Below, piece after piece: positions 59,012 to 64,000 of a stretch of 64,000 bases of DNA. A program made the position numbers and the translations under genes. The first letter of the stretch is position 1. The number at the start of each line of letters is the position of its first letter. Source of the DNA: Janthinobacterium fluminis (lineage in GTDB: Bacteria > Pseudomonadota > Gammaproteobacteria > Burkholderiales > Burkholderiaceae_D); contig NZ_JAQQXR010000001.1 in assembly GCF_028595325.1 (NCBI RefSeq), positions 62,001 through 126,000 on the forward strand, given 5' to 3'. Below the pieces are notes generated by a model. It saw nothing but the letters and a program-made list of their open reading frames with translations, did no database searches and had not been told where the DNA came from.

Positions 59012-59323
59012 ATGCACGCGATTTACTTTAGATGGAAAGTAACCTCCGGCCGTGAGCGAGAGTTCGAGCGCGCCTGGCTTGAGCTCACCCAGCTCATACG
59101 CGACGAGCGGGGCGGGCTAGGGTCGCGCTTGCATCGGTGCGCCGACGGCCACTATTTTGCGTATGCGCAATGGCCGTCCGAAGTCTTCCGGGCTACACAA
59201 CCGGAGCCTAATGCACGCATGGTAGATCTGCGAAACCAGATGCGTGAATTAGCTGAACTGGTAGATGGCCCATTACACGGTGACGTAGTCGCCGACCTTC
59301 TCGTATCGGTAGCGCCCGACTAA
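59012..59323 (+). CDS. ABM-family monooxygenase-like protein, passenger gene
   Basis: A 103-residue single-domain protein starting MHAIYFRWKVTSGREREFER, with WLELTQLIRDERG and HYFAYAQWPS. This is the antibiotic-biosynthesis-monooxygenase/dimeric-barrel fold, which degrades or oxygenates small molecules without a cofactor. The ATG at 59012 (AGGA upstream) is chosen; frames further upstream are open but not coding-like. It is the only gene inside the inverted-repeat element and is co-directional with the surrounding genes. Confidence 0.75.
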   Translation: MHAIYFRWKVTSGREREFERAWLELTQLIRDERGGLGSRLHRCADGHYFAYAQWPSEVFRATQPEPNARMVDLRNQMRELAELVDGPLHGDVVADLLVSVAPD

Positions 59324-59403
59324 GGGCGCGGCCGGCAAGAGAACTTATACACACGAGTGACCGCTTTGGGTCGATGCTGACAGATGCAGCCTGTCAAGGC
59401 GTA

Positions 59404-59503
59404 CGTTTCATTTGCAGTTAGCGCGAGCATGCGGCCGTCGAATGCGAGCTGGCGCGGTCGATTGCAAGCACGTTTGCAGATAGCGTGAGCACGGACGTCC
59501 CGT
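59404..59503 (+). repeat. Additional iterated sites at the right end of the mini-element
   Basis: CGAGC-type iterations at 59424, 59445, 59465 (CAAGC) and 59486 (TGAGC), 20-21 bp apart. They continue, after a 33-bp step, into the three iterations of the right inverted repeat. Twice preceded by TTTGCAG(T/A)TAGCG. Likely extra transposase-binding sites. Confidence 0.7.
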
Positions 59504-59575
59504 CATTTGCAGTTAATTCGAGCCGAAACCGGCGTCGAATGCGAGCATGGCCGGTTTCAAACGCGAGCCGCTACA
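59504..59575 (-). repeat. Right 72-bp inverted repeat of the mini-element
   Basis: Reverse complement of the left repeat with one mismatch. Ends CCGCTACA. Confidence 0.92.
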
Positions 59576-59640
59576 GCTAGCGGTCAAGTGCAACCGTTCA
59601 TTTCTCAATCGGAAGCCGAAACTAAAAATAATGGTACTCG

Positions 59641-60180
59641 ATGATTTGCCTTCAAAATAGAATAATCAGCGCGGTACTTGCAGTGATATCCCTGGTGTTG
59701 TCAGTGATGCTGCTTGCGACTTTTAGCACTTCGCTGATCGACCGGAGTGTCGCCAGGAGCCGGGAGATTGAAGGCGTGTTCATTGCTGCAGCAATGAACA
59801 CTGATAAATTTTATGTTGCGAATTCCCGGCTCCCTACTCCAGAAGAGTTTCGCACTTTGATATCAGTCGAAGAGGGCAGTCCTCTGATGCTTTCAGCACC
59901 ACCATTTGATGCCGGCATAGTTGCCGAGGCCGGAAAGTCGCCGCCAAGCGGCTTTGTTCTTGAATATTGGAGGGGCGAGTGGACGGAGCGATATATTTCA
60001 TGGACAAAGCACTCGACACTGAAACTGGATGCGTCACAATACTTCATCTTCCAAAGCCAACTGGCCCAAGCTGTACTTATGTTTGGTATAGCTTCACTTT
60101 GTGTCGCCACGAGCATTTTGACTTGGCCAAATAAAAGTGCATCGACCAGGCTTAGACATAGCTCCGATTCTACGGAGTAG
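59641..60180 (+). CDS. Hypothetical two-span membrane protein
   Basis: A 179-residue protein with one membrane helix at about residues 9-31 (ISAVLAVISLVLSVMLLAT) and another at about 142-162 (QAVLMFGIASLCVATSILTW), with a 100-residue periplasmic domain between them. The start ATG at 59641 lies 65 bp outside the mini-element. No family recognised; the N-terminus is pilin-like in hydrophobicity but lacks a prepilin Gly-Phe cleavage site. Confidence 0.6.
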   Translation: MICLQNRIISAVLAVISLVLSVMLLATFSTSLIDRSVARSREIEGVFIAAAMNTDKFYVANSRLPTPEEFRTLISVEEGSPLMLSAPPFDAGIVAEAGKSPPSGFVLEYWRGEWTERYISWTKHSTLKLDASQYFIFQSQLAQAVLMFGIASLCVATSILTWPNKSASTRLRHSSDSTE

Positions 60181-60365
60181 CGAAGGTCCGCAACGGAGTG
60201 AAAACGGCCCGACAAATCAAAGCCTTCCAAGGTACCTCCAATTGGCGCCGCGCAGTCGTTTTCTGAGGGGGACCGGCCTACATCGTATTCTGTATAAAAA
60301 CACAGTATTGTGCTAAAGTAAATGCCATTGCGTAGCGATACATTCACTTTCTACAGGATACAGAC

Positions 60366-60791
60366 ATGCCTTTCGATTTCCCCCTCACTCTCAGCACCAA
60401 CTTCGTCGCAGCGTCGTGGGCGGAGACGCCGTTTCATGAGATGGCAGACGCGGGCAAGCTGAGCCGCGCGACCATCGTCAACACGCTCTCGGGCGGCATC
60501 GAGGGCGAGGGCACGCTGGAGTATCTGCTGGCCTATCCGGCCGTTCCCGGCGCTGACGTGGCTTTTGTCGGTTACGAACGCATCGTTTCGGCGGCAGCCG
60601 GGCGCGAGGGCAGCTTCACGATGAAGCACGAGGGCTGTTTTTCGCCGCTGTTCGGGGTCAGCGGCGCACTCAATATCGTGGCGGGCAGCGGCACCGGCGT
60701 GTTTGCCGGCCTCGGCGGCAGCGGCGTCATCAAGGCCAAGGCCGGCGAGCATGGCGGCGAGTACTGCCTGACGCTGGACAAGGCGCCGTGA
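60366..60791 (+). CDS. DUF3224 protein
   Basis: A 141-residue protein of the DUF3224 family: SAATIVN-like LSRATIVNTLSGGIEGEG, AFVGYERIVSAAAGREGSF and LNIVAGSGTGVFAGLGGSG, a pattern of a small lipocalin-like barrel. GGATACAGAC lies upstream of the ATG. Function unknown; composition back to high GC. Confidence 0.83.
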   Translation: MPFDFPLTLSTNFVAASWAETPFHEMADAGKLSRATIVNTLSGGIEGEGTLEYLLAYPAVPGADVAFVGYERIVSAAAGREGSFTMKHEGCFSPLFGVSGALNIVAGSGTGVFAGLGGSGVIKAKAGEHGGEYCLTLDKAP

Positions 60792-60859
60792 TCGGAGCGG
60801 GGTGCAACGGCGGGGGCGAACCCGGCCGCTCCGCCCCCGTCCGCTGACGCCGCGCTCGC

Positions 60860-62098
60860 TTAGACCCTGTCCGTGCCGCCGACGATCTTCAGCGTCGCCA
60901 CGCGGTCGTGGCCGAACTTCCAGATGACGGCCGCGCAGCTCACGGCGAACGCGCCGCCGATCACCATCGCGCTGCCGACGCCGAGGTGGTCGACGCCGAG
61001 CCCGCCGAGCAGGGCGCCGGACGCCAGCCCGATCTGGGCGGTGGCGACGAACAAGGCGCTGCTGCCTTCCATCAAATCCGGCGCGGCCTTATACATCCAC
61101 GTCTGGATGGCGATCGGCATCGCGCCGAAGGCCAGGCCCCAGATGCCGACCAGCACCGTGGCGGCGATCTGGTCGGCGCCGAACAGCGGCATGGCCAGCG
61201 CGGCCAGGCCCAGCACCAGCGAGGTGGCGATCAGCGTGCCGCGCTCGCTCTTGCCGACGGCCCAGCCGCCGAGGATGTTGCCGACGAAGCCGGTCAAACC
61301 ATAGGCGAGCAGCAGGGTGGTGATCAGCGTCGCCGACATGCCGGACACCAGTTTCAGGAAGGGCGCAATATAGGTGTAGCCGGCGAACTGGCCGACGAAC
61401 AGCAGCACGGTGGCGATCAGGCCGAGGCGCGCCTTGCGGATGCCCAGGATGGCCGGCAACTGGCGCAGCGTGATCGCCTGGGTCGGCGGCAGCGCCGGCA
61501 GCAGCAGGGCCTGGCCCAGCAGCACCAGCAGGGCGATGGCGCTGGCCGAGCCGAAGGCGACGCGCCAGCCGATCAGTTCGCCGACGAGGGCGCCGGCCGG
61601 CACGCCGGCCACGGTGCCCAGCGAGACGCCGGCGAAAATGACGGACATGGCTTTCGCCGCATGCTCCGGCGACACCAGGCGCGGCCCGATGGCGGTGCCG
61701 ATGGCCCAGAAACCGCCGACGCCGATGCCCAGCAGGGCGCGGCCCAGCAGTATCCAGCCGAACGACGGCGCCAGCGCGACGATCAGGTTCGACAGCACCA
61801 GCAGCACCGTCAGCGCCATCAGCACGATGCGGCGGTCAAGCCGGCCCGAGCCGACCGTCACGAAGACGGCGGCGAAGGCGGCGACGATGCCGGGCGTGGT
61901 GATCATCAGGCCGGTCTGGCCCTTGGTGATGGCGAGTTCGGCGGCGATGGCCGGCAGCAGGCCGACCGGCAGGAATTCCGAGGTCACCAGCGCGAAGGCG
62001 CCGATGCCGACGGAGGCCACGGCCAGCCATGGCGACAGGCCCGCTTCGGCCGCCTGCTCGGACGGCGGCGCGGCGGCCTGGTGTTGGGGTGTATGCAT
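60860..62098 (-). CDS. MFS efflux transporter (sugar/drug exporter type)
   Basis: A 412-residue 12-span major facilitator. It has GIGAFALVTSEFLPVGLLPA at span 1, motif A-like GSGRLDRRIVLMALT after span 2, and the motif C-like GVSLGTVAGVPAGALVGE of 12-span exporters in span 5, as in SotB, YdhP and NepI. Substrate unknown. It is divergent from a TetR regulator, whose operators lie in the 147-bp gap, so it is probably induced by its own substrate. Confidence 0.9.
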   Translation of the reverse strand: MHTPQHQAAAPPSEQAAEAGLSPWLAVASVGIGAFALVTSEFLPVGLLPAIAAELAITKGQTGLMITTPGIVAAFAAVFVTVGSGRLDRRIVLMALTVLLVLSNLIVALAPSFGWILLGRALLGIGVGGFWAIGTAIGPRLVSPEHAAKAMSVIFAGVSLGTVAGVPAGALVGELIGWRVAFGSASAIALLVLLGQALLLPALPPTQAITLRQLPAILGIRKARLGLIATVLLFVGQFAGYTYIAPFLKLVSGMSATLITTLLLAYGLTGFVGNILGGWAVGKSERGTLIATSLVLGLAALAMPLFGADQIAATVLVGIWGLAFGAMPIAIQTWMYKAAPDLMEGSSALFVATAQIGLASGALLGGLGVDHLGVGSAMVIGGAFAVSCAAVIWKFGHDRVATLKIVGGTDRV

Positions 62099-62183
62099 AA
62101 AGATCTCCAGACGGGGTTGAGGTAAGGGGCGTGTCGTCTCCCGGCCCGCTGCCCTGTCGGGGGCGCTGGCTCCTTGTATTTTT

Positions 62184-62195
62184 TACCGGTCAGTA
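62184..62195. promoter_or_regulatory. TetR-type operator, site 2
   Basis: TACCGGTCAGTA, an imperfect version of site 1, 51 bp to its left. It lies between the divergent genes and is well placed to repress the exporter. Confidence 0.6.
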
Positions 62196-62234
62196 TATAA
62201 TCGGCGAATACACAGACCTTGTCAATTAATTTAT

Positions 62235-62246
62235 TACCGATCGGTA
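62235..62246. promoter_or_regulatory. TetR-type operator, site 1
   Basis: TACCGATCGGTA is a perfect 12-bp palindrome whose last base is the A of the regulator start codon. It would block its own gene, giving autoregulation. Confidence 0.7.
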
Positions 62247-62854
62247 TGAAATCAAGCAAACCTCCGCTGAAAGTGGGACGGCCGCGCACCTTTGACGCCG
62301 ACGAGGCGCTCGACTGCGCGATGAAAGTGTTCTGGGAAAAAGGTTATGAGGGTAGTTCGCTACCGGAGCTGACGAAGGCGATGGGCATGAACCGGCCCAG
62401 CCTGTACGCGGTGTTCGGCAACAAGGAGGCGCTGTTCCACAAGGCGCTGGAGCGCTACAACGACACGCGGATGCAGTTTTTCGACGCGGCGCTGGCCTTG
62501 CCGACGGCGCGCGCGGCGGTCGAGCGCCTGCTGTCGGACTACGTCGACGTGCAGACGGAGCCGGACGTGCCGCACGGCTGCCTGGGCGTCAACGCGGCGC
62601 TGGCCTGCAGCGACGACGCGCTGCCGATCCGCGACGAGCTGGCGGCGCGGCGCCTGCGCGGTGAAATGAAGTTGCGCCTGCGCTTGGAGCGCGCGCAGGA
62701 GGAGGGGGATTTGCCGCCCGAGGCCAGTCCGGAAAAGCTGGCCCGCTATGTGATGACGGTGTCGCAGGGCATGGCGGTGCAGGCGGCGGCGGGCGTGCCG
62801 CGCACCCAGTTGCACGAAATGGCGACCATGCTGCTGCGCGGCTGGCCGTACTGA
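62246..62854 (+). CDS. TetR/AcrR-family transcriptional regulator
   Basis: A 202-residue repressor. N-terminal helix-turn-helix: ALDCAMKVFWEKGYEGSSLP, TKAMGMNRPSLYAVFGNKEA. The C-terminal ligand domain has VPHGCLGVNAALACSDD, common in regulators of efflux genes. The ATG at 62246 abuts the perfect operator; an upstream in-frame TTG is less likely. It is divergent from the MFS exporter and is its likely repressor. Confidence 0.92.
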   Translation: MKSSKPPLKVGRPRTFDADEALDCAMKVFWEKGYEGSSLPELTKAMGMNRPSLYAVFGNKEALFHKALERYNDTRMQFFDAALALPTARAAVERLLSDYVDVQTEPDVPHGCLGVNAALACSDDALPIRDELAARRLRGEMKLRLRLERAQEEGDLPPEASPEKLARYVMTVSQGMAVQAAAGVPRTQLHEMATMLLRGWPY

Positions 62855-62867
62855 GGCGGGCGCGCCG

Positions 62868-63209
62868 TCACGGCGCGGCCGGGTCGATCGACTTGGCTAG
62901 TTCGCCGGGGGCCTTGCGGCGCCACGCGGCCGTCAGCACGGCGGCCAGCATGTCCAGTTCCGCCTGCGCCAGCGTCACGGTGATGCCGGCCAGGCGCTCG
63001 CCCCACCACAGTTCCCGGCAGCCGTCGGTGGTGATGATGGCGGCGATGCGGGCCGCCTCCGGGTCCAGCATTACGTTGACGTGCTCGTCGTCGGGCAGGG
63101 TGGCGAAAATCTTCCCGCCGACCCGGAACGACGGGCGGTCATGGTGCTCTTCCTCGCTCGTGTCGGGAAAAGACAGCGCCAGGTAGCGCAGCTCGTTCAA
63201 ATCAACCAT
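62868..63209 (-). CDS. MmcQ/YjbR-family protein
   Basis: A 113-residue protein: LRYLALSFPDTSEEEHHDRP, FRVGGKIFATLPDDEHVNVM, GCRELWWGERLAGITV. These are the MmcQ/YjbR (CyaY-like fold, DNA-binding-like) signatures. Role unknown. It converges with the TetR gene, 13 bp apart. Confidence 0.88.
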   Translation of the reverse strand: MVDLNELRYLALSFPDTSEEEHHDRPSFRVGGKIFATLPDDEHVNVMLDPEAARIAAIITTDGCRELWWGERLAGITVTLAQAELDMLAAVLTAAWRRKAPGELAKSIDPAAP

Positions 63210-63316
63210 GTTCCTCGTCTCCCTCGTTGCCGCATCGGCAGGATTTCAGCATACTGGTATTTTGCCATGCGACTCCCGTCTACGGTGCGGGCTGGCGCGA
63301 AAAGAAAGTGTTAACA

Positions 63317-63730
63317 ATGATACACATTCGGGAAATTGACCATATTGTGTTGCGCGTGCGCGATCTGGAGGCGATGGCCACGTTCTATTGCGCGGTGCTG
63401 GGCTGCCGCGTCGAGCGGCGCCAGGACACCATCGGCCTGCTGCAGTTGCGCGCCGGCGCCAGCCTGCTCGACCTGGTGCCGGTGGATGGCCAGCTGGGCC
63501 GGCTGGGCGGCGCCGCGCCGGGCGCCGAGGGGCGCAATCTCGACCATTTCTGCTTCCGCGTCGAGCCGTTCGACGCGGCGGCCATCCGCGCCGAGCTGGC
63601 CGCCGCCGGCGTCGCCAGCGAGCCGGCCGCGTCGCGCTACGGCGCCGAGGGCGAGGGGCCGTCGATCTACCTGCGTGACCCGGAAGGCAACACGGTCGAG
63701 TTGAAGGGGCCGGCCTGGTCGTCAAGGTAG
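63317..63730 (+). CDS. VOC-family protein (glyoxalase-like)
   Basis: A 137-residue vicinal-oxygen-chelate protein: IREIDHIVLRVRDLEAMATF at the N-terminus (metal-ligand His), NLDHFCFRVEPFD (second His) and the C-terminal YLRDPEGNTVELKGP (Glu). The ATG at 63317 is chosen as start. Fold is clear; the reaction (glyoxalase, dioxygenase or fosfomycin-resistance-like) is not. Confidence 0.9.
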   Translation: MIHIREIDHIVLRVRDLEAMATFYCAVLGCRVERRQDTIGLLQLRAGASLLDLVPVDGQLGRLGGAAPGAEGRNLDHFCFRVEPFDAAAIRAELAAAGVASEPAASRYGAEGEGPSIYLRDPEGNTVELKGPAWSSR

Positions 63731-63808
63731 TTGCATGCCTTGAGCTGCGCCGTGCCGGAAGCGCAAACGTGGGCGATGCCGCCGGCCGGCCCCGCCGCCC
63801 ATGGCGCT

Positions 63809-64000
63809 TTACTCCGTGTCGTCGTCCGTCTCGCCGGCCGCCGCCCTGGCGCGCTCGGCGTCGACGCCGCTTTTGAGCTTGGCGGCGCGGCCGAAAAATT
63901 CCTCGGGCGTGTGGTCGGGGCTGAGCCGGAAGGCCGGCGGCAGCAGCACCGCCATGTACGGCTCGTCGGCGACGCGGCCGCTTAGTTGCAGGTTGCTCAT
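63809..64000 (-). CDS. Small hypothetical protein at window edge
   Basis: A 63-codon frame starting ATG exactly at the last base of the window. LQLSGRVADEPYMAVLLPPA, then an acidic C-terminus AAAGETDDDTE. No family recognised. It could be complete or could extend beyond the edge. Confidence 0.5.
   Translation of the reverse strand: MSNLQLSGRVADEPYMAVLLPPAFRLSPDHTPEEFFGRAAKLKSGVDAERARAAAGETDDDTE

Larger units (their letters stand above)
58634..59575. mobile_element. Transposase-less element with 72-bp inverted repeats (IS21/Tn7-like ends)
   Basis: A 942-bp segment bounded by near-identical inverted repeats (71/72 matches), starting TGTAGCGG and ending CCGCTACA. Each repeat holds three GCTCG-containing iterations 22-23 bp apart. 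The right end continues inward with further iterations, like the multiple transposase-binding sites of IS21, Mu and Tn7 ends. The only gene inside is a monooxygenase. No target-site duplication is visible in the flanks (left TTAGG, right GCTAG). Best explained as a non-autonomous element mobilised in trans, or the residue of a larger one. Confidence 0.72.

Noticed and set aside
58620-59590. Target-site duplication flanking the inverted-repeat element
   Set aside because: The flanks TTAGG and GCTAG do not match at 4, 5 or 8 bp, so insertion cannot be dated or confirmed from duplications.
59641-60180. Type IV pilin
   Set aside because: N-terminal hydrophobic helix is pilin-like but no prepilin peptidase site (Gly followed by Phe/Met and Glu at +5) is present, and there is a second membrane helix.

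Overview
The window is a chromosomal segment of a high-GC betaproteobacterium, most likely Oxalobacteraceae (Massilia/Duganella/Janthinobacterium group). This rests on three things: the Burkholderiales-type porin; the gene orders iscRSUA-hscBA-fdx-iscX, ilvIHC-pssA-leuA, rpsO-pnp, and tpiA-secG-tRNA-Leu-nuoA-N-DUF2818-NUDIX; and the sigma factor/DUF3619/DUF3106/RDD module. Identifications come from reading motifs, without database searches.

Layout. 1-2640: porin, a uracil-DNA-glycosylase-like protein lacking the catalytic Asp, and a NADAR (YbiA-like) protein. 2680-8480: complete isc iron-sulfur assembly operon behind a recognisable promoter with an IscR type 1 site, followed by a methyltransferase and threonine aldolase. 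10400-15500: an AT-richer accessory island of small, mostly unknown genes, toxin-tail fragments, probable immunity genes, a pentapeptide-repeat protein and two IS481-like transposase relics. It looks like a graveyard of polymorphic-toxin C-terminal/immunity cassettes. 15580-18700: pseudouridine synthase, then the convergent sigma-DUF3619-DUF3106-RDD operon. 19240-26120: branched-chain amino-acid genes ilvI, ilvH, ilvC and leuA, interrupted by a SIMPL-domain protein and pssA. The leuA 3' end has been triplicated together with a palindromic repeat.

26540-36320: lipoprotein, rpsO, pnp, chemotaxis receptor, two envelope proteins, quinone oxidoreductase, tpiA, secG and tRNA-Leu(GAG). 36500-51410: the complete 14-gene nuo operon (respiratory complex I) plus a DUF2818 protein, continuing into a NUDIX hydrolase, a secreted HExxH protein, ispD and ispF. 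54000-60200: a second accessory stretch of co-directional, unrelated single genes (TonB-C-like, EF-Tu-domain-like, ATP-grasp, GNAT, alpha/beta hydrolase, ABM monooxygenase), with a recurring intergenic motif. Inside it lies a 942-bp element bounded by 72-bp inverted repeats (71/72 identical) that carries one passenger gene and no transposase. 60360-64000: DUF3224 protein, a divergent MFS exporter/TetR regulator pair with TetR-type operators, MmcQ/YjbR, VOC and a small terminal gene.

The core genes are housekeeping: Fe-S clusters made by Isc would be needed by Nuo, and the ilv/leu genes make branched-chain amino acids. Novelty is concentrated in the two accessory stretches, the palindromic-repeat family (five copies of one type) and the transposase-less inverted-repeat element.
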